A stretch of DNA of 64,000 bases from G016756615 sp050958605 (GTDB taxonomy: Bacteria; Pseudomonadota; Alphaproteobacteria; Rhizobiales; Rhizobiaceae), in NCBI RefSeq assembly GCF_050958605.1, contig NZ_JBJHDO010000004.1, positions 62,001 through 126,000 of the forward strand. The letters are read 5' to 3'. The position numbers and the translations under genes are program-made. Shown here in pieces: positions 1 to 11,477 of the stretch. The first letter of the stretch is position 1. Every line of letters begins with the position of its first letter. Under the pieces are notes generated by a model. That model worked only from the letters and a program-made list of their open reading frames with translations. It did no database searches and was not told the DNA's origin.

Positions 1-103
1 CGACCGAATCCTCGAGATCGACGATCACGATGTCCGCGCCGGACTGGAAGCCTTTCTCCAGCTTCTTTTCGGAGTCGCCGGGAACGAAGAGCAGCGAACG
101 CAT
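1..103 (-). CDS. CitE-like CoA-ester lyase (HpcH/HpaI family), N-terminal part
   Basis: The reverse strand opens at an ATG (101-103) and reads MRSLLFVPGDSEKKLEK followed by a GADIVIVDLEDSV segment. This is the classic start of the citrate lyase beta / malyl-CoA lyase TIM-barrel family, in which the first strand carries LFVPG and the second ends in the acidic DLED. Only about 34 residues are inside the window, so substrate cannot be decided. The ATG overlaps the stop of the MaoC hydratase gene (ATGA), so the two are translationally coupled. Known pairings of CitE-like lyases with MaoC hydratases act on C4-C5 acyl-CoA esters (malyl- or methylmalyl-CoA); that role is an inference here. Confidence 0.85.
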   Translation of the reverse strand, partial: MRSLLFVPGDSEKKLEKGFQSGADIVIVDLEDSV

Positions 104-558
104 CAGGCTTCCCCGGCTTTTTTCATCATCGCCTGGCGCAGGCATTTGGCCACCAGCTTGCCGTCCTGATTGTAGGCACGGTGCTCGAATTCGACGATCC
201 CACGGTCGGGGCGAGACTTCGATTCACGGACCGACTTGATTTCCGTCTCCACGCGAATCGTATCGCCATGGAACACGGGGTGCGGAAACACCGTCTCCGT
301 CATGCCGAGATTGCCGATCGTCGTTCCGAGCGTCGTATCGTGCACGGAAATGCCGATCATCAGGCCGAGGGTGAAAAGCGAATTGACCAGGGGCTTGCCC
401 CATTCGCTCTTTGCCGCGAAGTCGAAATCGATATGGAGTGGTTGCGGATTGAGCGTCATCACCGAAAATAGCATGTTGTCGCTTTCGGTCACGGTCTTGC
501 GTAGCGGGTGATGGATCACCTGGCCCACAACGAATTCGTCGAGAAACAGTCCGGACAT
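103..558 (-). CDS. MaoC-family acyl-CoA dehydratase (hot-dog fold)
   Basis: A 151-residue single hot-dog protein, the usual size of short MaoC-like enoyl-CoA hydratases. The N-terminal half carries the family stretch TLNPQPLHIDFDFAAKSEWG, containing the N-x-Q-x-LH-x-D pattern that corresponds to the hydratase site. It continues with NSLFTLGLMIG and the HGDTIRVETEI strand. I chose the ATG at 558 because the reverse strand has GGGGAGAG just upstream; longer frames upstream lack family similarity. The stop overlaps the start of the CitE-like lyase, indicating a two-gene unit that probably hydrates an unsaturated acyl-CoA such as mesaconyl-CoA and then cleaves or hydrolyses the product. The precise substrate is not readable from the sequence. 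Confidence 0.85.
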   Translation of the reverse strand: MSGLFLDEFVVGQVIHHPLRKTVTESDNMLFSVMTLNPQPLHIDFDFAAKSEWGKPLVNSLFTLGLMIGISVHDTTLGTTIGNLGMTETVFPHPVFHGDTIRVETEIKSVRESKSRPDRGIVEFEHRAYNQDGKLVAKCLRQAMMKKAGEA

Positions 559-693
559 CGTCTCTCCCCACCAGATCTCAGGCAAGGTCATAGGCGGTGA
601 AACCTGCCGCCGCAAGCTGGTTAACGTACATGGTGAACCGTTCGTAAACCATTGCTGTCTATCCCTATGTTCGGGTGTTGGGGAGCTACCGAG

Positions 694-1818
694 GTGACAG
701 TCGTCAGTCATTTCCTGAAATGGATCAATACGGCGCGCGTGTCGGAACGTGCCGCAGCGGCAAGCGCTCTTGCGCAGGCTTATGTCGGCAAGAACCTGCC
801 GTTCGAGGACCGTTGCGCCGCTGAAGCGGCACTTACCCTGCTCCTCGAAGATCCTTCGGCCAAGGTGCGCATGGCGATCGCGGAGGCGCTCTCGATGAGC
901 CGCCATGCGCCGCCGCAGATCCTTGCCGCGCTCGCATCGGATCAGCCCGACATTGCTTCGCTGGTCCTTGCTCGTTCGCCTCTCTTCACCGATGACGACC
1001 TGATCGACCGCGTCGCATCGAGCGTCGGGACCGTCCAGCGCATCGTCGCGGGACGCCCCTATGTTTCCATGGCGGTGTCGGCGGCCATCGCGGAACTGGG
1101 CGAGGCCGAGGCATGTGTCGCCCTGCTTGCCAATTCAGGCGCGGATATTGCCACGCTGAGTTTCCGTCGCGTCGCCGAGCGCTTCGGCCATGTCGCTGCC
1201 GTGCGTGAGGCTCTCGTGGTCGATCCGCGACTCCCTTCCGATTGCCGGCACATGCTGCTGGTGAAAGTCGGTGAGGTTCTCCGCCAGTCACCCCTGGTGG
1301 CAGCCTCGATCGGCCCGGTCCGAGCGGAGAGGGTCATGCGCGATGCCTGTGTCAAGGCGTCCTTGACGCTTATCGACGGCATCCGTTTCGACGAGCATGC
1401 CGCGCTGGTGGAGCATCTGAGGTTGCGTGGCGACCTCACGAGCGCTTTTATCGTGCGGGTTGTCGCTCACGGGAAGATTGATTTCTTCGGTTCCGTGCTC
1501 GTCGGGCTGACCAAGCAGCATCGGAAGCGTGTGACCGCTTTGCTCGCGGGCGGACGCGATATCGCCCTCGCGGCGCTGTTTCGGGCGGCCGGCCTGCCCG
1601 CATCCATCGACGGGGTCGTTCTATGCGCTCTCAAGGTTTGGCGCGAGGTTGCAAGCGGCAAGCGGATCGCCGGCGCGCAGGAGGTTTCCTGGCTCATGCT
1701 GAACGAACTCGGCGATCGTCCGGCCGATACCAACCTGACCGCACTCCTGAAGTCGATCCACCTCGAGGCGCTGCGCGGCAACGCGCGCGAGCATGCGTTG
1801 GCGATTGCTGCTGCGTAG
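694..1818 (+). CDS. DUF2336 domain-containing protein
   Basis: A helical, alanine-rich cytoplasmic protein of about 374 residues. It matches the pattern of alphaproteobacterial DUF2336 proteins: HEAT-like repeated helices in the first half (for example SAKVRMAIAEALS and ILAALASDQPDIASLVLARSP) and a conserved LDRV/IDRVASSVG-like block, followed by a variable C-terminal half. I prefer the GTG start at 694, which follows GGGGAGC; an in-frame ATG at 652 lacks a ribosome site. It is divergent from the MaoC gene, so the 135 bp between them holds both promoters. Function is unknown; HEAT-type repeats suggest protein binding. Confidence 0.75.
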   Translation: MTVVSHFLKWINTARVSERAAAASALAQAYVGKNLPFEDRCAAEAALTLLLEDPSAKVRMAIAEALSMSRHAPPQILAALASDQPDIASLVLARSPLFTDDDLIDRVASSVGTVQRIVAGRPYVSMAVSAAIAELGEAEACVALLANSGADIATLSFRRVAERFGHVAAVREALVVDPRLPSDCRHMLLVKVGEVLRQSPLVAASIGPVRAERVMRDACVKASLTLIDGIRFDEHAALVEHLRLRGDLTSAFIVRVVAHGKIDFFGSVLVGLTKQHRKRVTALLAGGRDIALAALFRAAGLPASIDGVVLCALKVWREVASGKRIAGAQEVSWLMLNELGDRPADTNLTALLKSIHLEALRGNAREHALAIAAA

Positions 1819-1889
1819 CTTGTTTAGCCCTGGCGGGAGGATCCCGGCAGGCGGATGAGCCCAAAGGGCAGTCCTAATTGCCACCGGTA

Positions 1890-3950
1890 CTAGATGTCCA
1901 GCTCCTCGGCTTCCGCGAACTCGGCGCGGTCCTGGATGAAGCGGAAGCGGGCCTCGGGCTTGGTGCCCATCAGTGCGTCGACGGTGCTCTTGGTGGCTTC
2001 TTCCTCGTCGAGCACCTCGACCCTCAGAAGCGTGCGCTTCTTCGGATCCATCGTGGTTTCCTTCAGCTGGCTGGCCATCATCTCGCCCAGGCCCTTGAAA
2101 CGACCGATCTCGACCTTGCCGCGCCCGGTGAATTCCTTCTTGAGGAGTTCGTCCTTGTGGGCGTCGTCGCGGGCATAAAGCACCTTGCCGCCCTGGCTGA
2201 TCCGGTAGAGCGGCGGAACCGCCATATAGAGATGACCGCCGCGGATGAGCTGTGGCATCTCCTGATAGAAGAAGGTGATCAGCAGCGAGGCGATATGCGC
2301 GCCGTCGACATCGGCGTCGGTCATGATGATCACGCGGTCATAGCGCAGGTCGTCTTCGCGATATTTCGAGCGAGTGCCGCAACCGAGCGCCTGGATTAGA
2401 TCGGAGATGAGCTGGTTGCCGGCCAGCTTCTCGGAGCCGGCGCTGGCGACATTGAGGATTTTGCCGCGCAGCGGCATCACGGCTTGCATGTGCCGATCGC
2501 GCGCCTGCTTGGCCGAACCACCGGCCGAGTCGCCTTCGACGATGAAGATTTCGGCCCCCGCCGCGGCATTCTGCGTGCAGTCGGCGAGCTTGCCCGGCAA
2601 GCGAAGCTTCTTGACGGCCGACTTGCGACTGACTTCCTTTTCCTGCCGTCGCCTCAAGCGCTCGTCGGCCCGGGCGATCACCCAGTCGAGAAGCTTCGAG
2701 GCCTCCTGCGGATTGTCGGCCAGCCAATGATCGAAGGGGTCGCGGATGGCCGACTCGACGATGCGGACGGCCTCGATGGTGGCAAGCCGGTCCTTGGTCT
2801 GGCCGACGAATTCGGGCTCGCGGATGAAGATAGACAACATTCCGGCGGCCGAGATCATCACGTCGTCGGCGGTGATGACAGATGCTCTTTTATTTCCAAT
2901 GAGTTCGGCATAGGCTTTCAAGCCACGCGTCAGCACGTTGCGGAAGCCGGTTTCATGCGTCCCGCCTTCGTGCGTCGGAATGGTGTTGCAGTAGGAGTTG
3001 ACGAAGCCGTCGCCGCCGAACCAGGTCACCGCCCATTCGATCGATCCGTGGCCGCCCTGCTTCTCGCTTTTGCCGGCGAAGATGTCGCGCGTCACCTGGA
3101 TCTCGTCCCCGAGGGTAGCGCCGAGATAATCCTTCAGGCCTCCAGGGAAGTGGAAGATGGCCTTTGCCGGAGTCGTGTCCTTCTCCTTGATCAGGAGCGG
3201 ATCGCAGGACCAGCGGATCTCGACACCGCCGAACAGATAGGCCTTGGAACGCGCCATGCGGTAGATGCGGGCCGGCTCGAAGGCCGCCCCCTTGCCGAAT
3301 ATCTCCGCGTCGGGATGGAAGCGGACTTTCGTGCCGCGCCTGTTGTGTACCTCGCCTAGACTTTCCAGCTTGCCTTGCGGAATGCCGCGCGAGAAACGCT
3401 GGCGGTAGAGCCGTCGCCCGCGGGCGACTTCGACTTCAAGAGCATCTGAAAGGGCATTCACCACTGAGACGCCGACGCCATGCAGGCCGCCCGAGGTCTC
3501 GTAGACCTTGGAGTCGAATTTGCCGCCGGCGTGCAGCGTCGTCATGATCACCTCGAGCGCCGACTTGTCCTTGAATTTCGGATGCGGATCGATGGGAATA
3601 CCGCGGCCGTTGTCGGTTACGGTGAGATAGCCATCCGCACCGAGTTCAACCTCGATGAAGGTCGCGTGGCCGGCAACTGCCTCGTCCATCGAGTTGTCGA
3701 TGACTTCCGCGAACAGGTGATGAAGCGCCTTCGCGTCGGTGCCGCCGATATACATGCCCGGGCGCCGGCGCACGGGCTCGAGCCCCTCGAGCACCTCTAT
3801 GGCGTTTGCATCGTAGCCGTCACTATCGTCCCGGGCTGGGGTGGGGCGTTGTTTCGCCGCCCGCACCAGAGGATCGTCCGGCCGCGAAGGAGCGCGGGTC
3901 GGCTGGGGCAGCTTGTCGAGATTTGCGAAAAGATCGTTGCTGTCGTCCAA
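1890..3950 (-). CDS. parE: DNA topoisomerase IV subunit B
   Basis: ATPase subunit of topoisomerase IV, which decatenates daughter chromosomes together with ParC (not in the window). The 686-residue protein has the GHKL ATPase with the catalytic glutamate in AEVIDNSMDE (E82), the DNGRG turn at about 113-117 and the GGLHGVGVSVVNALS lid motif. A transducer domain follows, then the TOPRIM domain with IVEGDSAGGSAKQARDR and the DADVDGAHI acidic cluster. It is typed as ParE rather than GyrB by its length and lack of the long insertion seen in many GyrB proteins; gyrA lies elsewhere in the window without gyrB. It starts with ATG and has a 40-residue charged leader before the ATPase fold. Confidence 0.95.
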   Translation of the reverse strand: MDDSNDLFANLDKLPQPTRAPSRPDDPLVRAAKQRPTPARDDSDGYDANAIEVLEGLEPVRRRPGMYIGGTDAKALHHLFAEVIDNSMDEAVAGHATFIEVELGADGYLTVTDNGRGIPIDPHPKFKDKSALEVIMTTLHAGGKFDSKVYETSGGLHGVGVSVVNALSDALEVEVARGRRLYRQRFSRGIPQGKLESLGEVHNRRGTKVRFHPDAEIFGKGAAFEPARIYRMARSKAYLFGGVEIRWSCDPLLIKEKDTTPAKAIFHFPGGLKDYLGATLGDEIQVTRDIFAGKSEKQGGHGSIEWAVTWFGGDGFVNSYCNTIPTHEGGTHETGFRNVLTRGLKAYAELIGNKRASVITADDVMISAAGMLSIFIREPEFVGQTKDRLATIEAVRIVESAIRDPFDHWLADNPQEASKLLDWVIARADERLRRRQEKEVSRKSAVKKLRLPGKLADCTQNAAAGAEIFIVEGDSAGGSAKQARDRHMQAVMPLRGKILNVASAGSEKLAGNQLISDLIQALGCGTRSKYREDDLRYDRVIIMTDADVDGAHIASLLITFFYQEMPQLIRGGHLYMAVPPLYRISQGGKVLYARDDAHKDELLKKEFTGRGKVEIGRFKGLGEMMASQLKETTMDPKKRTLLRVEVLDEEEATKSTVDALMGTKPEARFRFIQDRAEFAEAEELDI

Positions 3951-4077
3951 GGGCTTTTCTCAACTGCGAATCGCCCCACGATACTGCCACGCTTTGCGGG
4001 CGGAGCGACAGAGGTTCCCGTTCCGTTCAGGATTTTCTGCACATGCCCTACGACGGATGGGGCAATGTTTCAATAAC

Positions 4078-4103
4078 CAAAAACCCTGATTTCCGTACAG
4101 GGT
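4078..4103 (-). terminator. Rho-independent terminator after the HAD-ATPase gene
   Basis: Read on the minus strand, ACCCTG pairs with CAGGGT around a 9-nt loop and is followed directly by a run of five T. It lies about 45 bp after the stop of the HAD-ATPase gene and ahead of parE, so it separates the two transcription units. Confidence 0.6.
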
Positions 4104-4146
4104 GGCCGCACAGGGTTCCTAATTCCTTAATCGCTGTTGGCCGGAG

Positions 4147-5850
4147 TCATTCCTCGGAGGCAGGCCCGGTGTAGCGGCGCCGTACGGCTTCGGCTATCCG
4201 CTTCCGGCTTTCCCCAATCGGAAGCGCATCGTCGGTCTCGATCGCGGCGGCTTCGTCGGCCAAAGCGTCGTCCTTGATCTGCCGGCGGAACCAGTCCGAG
4301 TAGTCTCCGGCACGCAAATGGTGTTCCCAGGTGCGGTCGTCGACACCTTCGGCGATCTGGAGGAAGATCATCAGATTCTGAGCCCGAAGATTCAATTGGC
4401 CGTCGGGTCCCCGGAAATAGAAGCTCGCACCTTCGTCGAGTTCGCCTTGCGCATATTTTCGCGAATGGCGTTTGCGCGATTGGCGGGGTTTTTCGGCCTC
4501 GATCACGCGCACCGGCTCGCCCGGTCGCCAGAACAGCACTTGGTTACCCTCCGGCGCGCGAAGGGCTTCCGGCGGCGTGACGCCGGCTTGCTCGCAATAT
4601 GTCGTAAGCACCTCGTCGGCTTTTGGGCCTAGGGCCAGGACCGCCGTGACCATACGAAGCGCGTCCGGGGCCATCGCGCCGGGATGGACAGTGATGAGGA
4701 TCGTGCCGGGGAGATCCTTGGAAAGCGCCAGTGACACGCTGTCGCGCGAATTCGGGAGCAAGTGGTGAGCCTCGTCGGCGATCAGCCAATGTGGCCTAGC
4801 GGTCTTCGCGCGAAGGTTTGCGAATTCCGGCAGGAAGTCCGCAAAGAATTCCGGACGCTTGTCGTGATCGATCGCCAGCGCGTTGAGAACGACGTTCGTA
4901 TCCGGTTTCTCCAGCAATTCGAGCGCCTGCTTCCGGTTCGGGGGAGTTGTGCCGTCGCCGACGCTGACGGCATTCTCCAGTTCTCCGTAGTCGCCTTCGG
5001 GATCGAAGACACAGAATTGGAAGCCTTTCTCGACGCAACGTTCGGTCAATGCCGTGGCAAGGGTGGATTTGCCGATGCCGGAGCTGCCGGCGATCAGCAC
5101 GCAATCCATTGGGCGCAGCTCCGCCGGGTGACCTTGCCCATCCTTCCCCACGGATAGCCGGTTGCGGGGCGCCGCACCGATATCCTGATCTCGGGATATC
5201 AGTTCTTCGACCAGTTGCTCCACGCCGGTGCCGCGGGCGCCAGTGGTGACGAGATCGGCGGTGTCCTTGACCGCGGGCAGGGCATTGGCCACCGCGACGC
5301 TGCAACCGCAGGCTCGCAGGAACGCGTGGTCGTTCTCCGCATCCCCGACCCCGACCACGTTGTGAGCGGAGAGCCCGAGTTCGGCAAGCGCGGCATCGAG
5401 GCCGGTTGCCTTGTTGACGCCGCTCGGCAGGATCATCACGGCTCCCTTGTTGAAGATGATGTCGAGTTCGAGCCCGAATTCCTTGATCGTATCGAGAACG
5501 GTCGTTTGATGAGGTTCCCACGTGGCGACGATCGAGCGGCCTACGGACAGCGGCGATACGCCTTTGGCTTCGAGGGCGGCGACGAAATCGGGCGATGGTT
5601 CGGGCGCGATGGGGCTTTCGCTCTCGGTGGCCGGCGTATACAGCAACGCTCCGTTTTCGGCGACGACCTTGTCGAAGATGCCGATTTCCGGAAAGACGCG
5701 CTTGAGATCGGGCAGTTCCCGTCCTGTCACCAGGATCAGCTTTCGTCCGGTTTTCTTCAGACGCTCCAGCGAGGCATACGTGCTTATCGGCACCGACCCG
5801 TCGCTGGCCAGCGTCCCGTCATAGTCCGTGGCGAGCGCTATGAAATACAT
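4147..5850 (-). CDS. HAD-IIB phosphatase fused to a HerA/DUF87-like P-loop ATPase
   Basis: A 567-residue two-domain protein. Residues 1-220 form a HAD-IIB (Cof-type) phosphatase: motif I DYDGTL with D9 and D11, motif II in LVTGRE, motif III lysine in SGVNKATG (K147) and motif IV GVGDAENDHAF (167-177). Residues about 250-440 form a P-loop ATPase with Walker A GSSGIGKST (255-263), a HerA-like FDPEGDYGEL segment and Walker B HWLIADEAHH (D359, E360). A conserved-looking tail reads ASFYFRGPDGQLNLRAQNL and then GDYSDWFRRQIKD. Both active sites look intact. The gene stands alone between gcvP and parE with a terminator behind it. Substrates are unknown; a sugar-phosphate or phosphorylated signal is only a guess. 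Confidence 0.85.
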   Translation of the reverse strand: MYFIALATDYDGTLASDGSVPISTYASLERLKKTGRKLILVTGRELPDLKRVFPEIGIFDKVVAENGALLYTPATESESPIAPEPSPDFVAALEAKGVSPLSVGRSIVATWEPHQTTVLDTIKEFGLELDIIFNKGAVMILPSGVNKATGLDAALAELGLSAHNVVGVGDAENDHAFLRACGCSVAVANALPAVKDTADLVTTGARGTGVEQLVEELISRDQDIGAAPRNRLSVGKDGQGHPAELRPMDCVLIAGSSGIGKSTLATALTERCVEKGFQFCVFDPEGDYGELENAVSVGDGTTPPNRKQALELLEKPDTNVVLNALAIDHDKRPEFFADFLPEFANLRAKTARPHWLIADEAHHLLPNSRDSVSLALSKDLPGTILITVHPGAMAPDALRMVTAVLALGPKADEVLTTYCEQAGVTPPEALRAPEGNQVLFWRPGEPVRVIEAEKPRQSRKRHSRKYAQGELDEGASFYFRGPDGQLNLRAQNLMIFLQIAEGVDDRTWEHHLRAGDYSDWFRRQIKDDALADEAAAIETDDALPIGESRKRIAEAVRRRYTGPASEE

Positions 5851-5994
5851 TCCGACCTCCGCTTGGTTGTGCGGCTACAACGCTCGGCGGGCCAGGACAG
5901 TTTCGGTTGAAGGTATTCTCTGCCAAGCGCGGGCCTACCCGCCCAGTGCCGAGTGCTCTCCGAGCGGCGATGGCAGGCGGCACGAAGATCATCG

Positions 5995-6020
5995 GAAAAG
6001 GCCGGGGCAGTGCCCCGGCC
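5995..6020 (-). terminator. Rho-independent terminator of the gcv operon
   Basis: On the minus strand an 8-bp perfect stem GGCCGGGG / CCCCGGCC with a 5-nt loop is followed by TTTT. It starts 8 bp after the gcvP stop and closes the gcvT-gcvH-gcvP transcript. Confidence 0.75.
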
Positions 6021-6028
6021 TGAATCAT

Positions 6029-8830
<2,802 letters not shown>

Positions 8831-8842
8831 TTCAACACTTCC

Positions 8843-9220
8843 TCAGCCAATGAAGGCGTTGTAACCGGCCTCGTCGAGCAGGCCGTCGAGTTGCCCTTCG
8901 TCGGCGAGCTTCATCTTCCACAGCCAGCCCTCGCTTGTGGCCGCCGAGTTGACGAGGGCAGGGTCCGCCGAAAGGGCCGTATTGGCCTCGATGATCTCGC
9001 CGTCGGCCGGGGCATAGACATCGGAAGCCGCTTTCACGGATTCGACCACCACGGCCGTGTCGCCCTTCTTCACCATGCGGCCGACTTCCGGCAATTCGAC
9101 GAAAACGAGGTCGCCGAGCTGCTCCTGCGCGTAGTTGGTGATGCCGACAGTCGCCACGCCGCCGTCGACGCGGATCCACTCGTGGTCCTGGGTGAAATAG
9201 GTTTTCGCCATCGAATTCAT
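8843..9220 (-). CDS. gcvH: Glycine cleavage system H protein
   Basis: Small lipoyl carrier that shuttles the aminomethyl group between GcvP and GcvT. The protein is 122-125 residues. The lipoylation lysine sits in VVVESVKAASDVYAP, and the N-terminal YFTQDHEWIRVDG and the LVFVELPEVG strand are standard for GcvH. Two ATGs are possible: 9220, whose first bases overlap the gcvT stop (ATGA), and 9211 (MAKTYF), which matches the usual N terminus. Either keeps tight coupling to gcvT. Confidence 0.97.
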   Translation of the reverse strand: MNSMAKTYFTQDHEWIRVDGGVATVGITNYAQEQLGDLVFVELPEVGRMVKKGDTAVVVESVKAASDVYAPADGEIIEANTALSADPALVNSAATSEGWLWKMKLADEGQLDGLLDEAGYNAFIG

Positions 9221-10317
9221 CCTTTGCGGTAGCGATGCGGCGTGAAGGGAAGGGGGTGGATATCGATCGGGATGCGCGCGCCGCGCACCTCGGCGTAGAA
9301 ACGATTGCCCGGCCGGGCCATGGGAGTTTCTACATACCCCATGGCGACCGGGTGTCCGGCGGACGGGCCGAAACCACCAGAGGTAACCCTGCCGACCGGC
9401 TTACCTCCGGCATCGTAGAGATCGACGTCGTTGCGCACGGGCTGGCGACCTTCGGCCTTGAGGCCGACACGCTTCTGACGGGCTGCAGTTGCCAGGATGC
9501 CGCGCAGCGCCTCCGAGCCGACAAATGTGCCCCTGTCGCGGATGTCCTTCGGGATCGCCCATAGGAGGCCGGCGCTTGCTGGATCGGTGGTCTCGGTAAT
9601 GTCTTGTCCGTGCAGGCAGAGGCCCGCCTCGAGCCGCAGGCTGTCGCGCGCCGCCAACCCGATCCACATGAGTCGATCGTCTTCGAGGAGCCTCGCCACC
9701 AGCGCACGTGCATCCTGCTCGGGCAGTCCGATCTCGAAACCGTCCTCGCCGGTATAGCCCGAGCGGCTCATGAACCAATCGGGTTTGGGCTCGATGCCGG
9801 TCATGAAGGTCAGCCCGGCGGTATCGACGCCTGCTCGGGCAAGCACAGCCTCTGCCTCAGGCCCCTGGATGGCAAGGAAAACGCGGTCGAGCGGCTTGAG
9901 CTGAACCGACAAACCGGAACTGAGGCCGCGCAGATGGGCTTCGTCCGTGGCCGCATTGCCGGCATTGGCAACCACCATGAACCGGTCGGCCGCCAGCCGG
10001 GTGACGATCAGGTCGTCGATGATCCCCGCCTTGTCGTTGAGCAGGAACGTGTATTTCGATTGCGAAGCGGCGAGCGCGCCGGCGTCGAGCGGGCAGGCCC
10101 GGTTCAGCAGCGCCACCGCGTCCTTTCCCGATAGCTCGAACAGCTTCATGTGGGAGATGTCGAACAACCCGGCATGTTCACGCGTGTGGAGATGCTCTTT
10201 GAGCACGCCGGCCGCATAGGTGATTGGCATATGCCAGCCCGCAAACGCACCGAAGCGTGCATTGGCTGCGACATGCAGGTCTTCGAGGGGAAGATGCTTG
10301 AGATCGGCGCCGGTCAA
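9217..10317 (-). CDS. gcvT: Aminomethyltransferase (glycine cleavage T protein)
   Basis: Transfers the methylene group from the H-protein arm to tetrahydrofolate and releases ammonia. Family landmarks are FAGWHMPITY, the HAGLFDISHM motif, the SGYTGEDGFEI block and GLAARDSLRLEAGLCLHG. The frame is open to a GTG at 10350, but that codon has no ribosome site. A TTG at 10317 follows GGAG with a 6-nt gap and gives 366 residues (MTGADLKHLPL...), close to the usual length, so I place the start there. First gene of the operon, directly behind the tandem glycine riboswitch. Confidence 0.93.
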   Translation of the reverse strand: MTGADLKHLPLEDLHVAANARFGAFAGWHMPITYAAGVLKEHLHTREHAGLFDISHMKLFELSGKDAVALLNRACPLDAGALAASQSKYTFLLNDKAGIIDDLIVTRLAADRFMVVANAGNAATDEAHLRGLSSGLSVQLKPLDRVFLAIQGPEAEAVLARAGVDTAGLTFMTGIEPKPDWFMSRSGYTGEDGFEIGLPEQDARALVARLLEDDRLMWIGLAARDSLRLEAGLCLHGQDITETTDPASAGLLWAIPKDIRDRGTFVGSEALRGILATAARQKRVGLKAEGRQPVRNDVDLYDAGGKPVGRVTSGGFGPSAGHPVAMGYVETPMARPGNRFYAEVRGARIPIDIHPLPFTPHRYRKG

Positions 10318-10365
10318 ATGCTTCTCCAGAATAGCACGTGTCGGCCACACAATGCGGCCTGTTCG

Positions 10366-10551
10366 TGCCCCTCTGTCTGAAGCCTGAGAGACTCGCGCAA
10401 CCGGAACCCTGTCGGCGGCGCTTACACCTTCGGCGCGGGGCTCTCACCCCGACTTTCCAGAGTCGTCTTACCTGTCAGCGGTTCTTTTGCCTGAGAGATT
10501 TCGGGCGATTTCCCCTTCGGCGGCAGCCAAGGCTGCTCTCTCCCGCTGACC
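10366..10551 (-). promoter_or_regulatory. Tandem glycine riboswitch (gcvT element)
   Basis: Two consecutive glycine aptamers on the minus strand ahead of gcvT. The first (about 10551-10474) has P1 strands GTCAGCGG / CCGCTGAC and the conserved GGGAGAG, CGCCGAAGGGG and CTCTCAGGCAAAAGAACC signatures. The second (about 10466-10366) repeats GGTGAGAG, CGCCGAAGG and AGTCTCTCAGGC. The linker between them is under 10 nt, as in known tandem glycine switches, which usually turn gcv genes on when glycine is high. A possible promoter on the same strand is GTGACA - 17 nt - TAGCGT, but it is weak. Confidence 0.95.
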
Positions 10552-10627
10552 GGCAGGGCCGAAGCCCTCGACGAGTCGGGACGCTAGACCAAGCCGATCG
10601 GTTTGTCACCTGTCTGTTTACGAAACC

Positions 10628-11464
10628 TCAGGCCGCAAGCCGTGCGGCGTGCCATTTCAGGTGATCTTCCATGAAGGTCGAGATGAAGAAATATGAATGA
10701 TCGTAGCCCTCCCGCATGTTCAGGGTGAGCGGTATGCCGGCGTCGCGGCAGGCGGCTTCCAGCAGCCATGGCCGGAGCCCTTCATCGAGAAAACCGTCCG
10801 CCGTACCCTGGTCGACCAGGAATTCCGGGAAACGGTAGCCATCCTCGATGAGGGCGCAGGCGTCGTAGGGACGCCAGCCGCTTTCGTCCGGCCCGAGATA
10901 TTTCTGGAGAGCGGGCCTCGACCATCCGGCATCCATCGGGTTGACGATCGGTGCGAAGGCGGAGCAGCTCTTGAAACGACCGGGATTCTTGAGGGCAATG
11001 GTAAGAGCGCCGTGCCCGCCCATGGAATGGCCTGATATCGCCTGGCGGCTCATGTCTACCGGGAAATTGGTCGCGACAAGGGCCGGCAACTCATCGACCA
11101 CGTAGGAATACATGCGATAGTTTCGGGCGAAGGGCTCTTCGGTCGCGTCGACGTAGAAGCCGGCACCTTGCCCGAACTGCCAATTGTCCTTCTCGTCGGG
11201 CACGTCGGGTCCACGAGGGCTGGTGTCGGGACAGATGATGACGAGACCGAGTTCAGAAGCCATCCTGCGATACTCGCCTTTGTCCATCACATTGGCATGG
11301 GTGCAGGTGAGACCCGATAGATACCAAAGGACAGGACGCCTGCCTTCAGCCGCCTGGGGCGGAGCGAAGACAGCGAAGGTCATGTCGACGCCGCAGGCTT
11401 CCGACGCGTGGCTGTAAACGCCCTGGATTCCGTCGTGGGATTTGGAGAGAGAGATTGTCTTCAT
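10628..11464 (-). CDS. fghA: S-formylglutathione hydrolase
   Basis: Esterase that splits S-formylglutathione into formate and glutathione, the second step of glutathione-dependent formaldehyde oxidation. The 278-residue alpha/beta hydrolase has the nucleophile in ISGHSMGGHGA (S147), an aspartate in VDQGTADGFLDEG and the histidine in GYDHSYFFI. The N-terminal region with LSGLTCTHANVMDKGEYRRM is characteristic of the esterase D group. It is the last gene of the frmA - yaiI - DUF1345 - fghA series, 13 bp after the DUF1345 gene, and so shares its transcript with the dehydrogenase that makes its substrate. Confidence 0.95.
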   Translation of the reverse strand: MKTISLSKSHDGIQGVYSHASEACGVDMTFAVFAPPQAAEGRRPVLWYLSGLTCTHANVMDKGEYRRMASELGLVIICPDTSPRGPDVPDEKDNWQFGQGAGFYVDATEEPFARNYRMYSYVVDELPALVATNFPVDMSRQAISGHSMGGHGALTIALKNPGRFKSCSAFAPIVNPMDAGWSRPALQKYLGPDESGWRPYDACALIEDGYRFPEFLVDQGTADGFLDEGLRPWLLEAACRDAGIPLTLNMREGYDHSYFFISTFMEDHLKWHAARLAA

Positions 11465-11477
11465 TGTTCTTTCCGCG

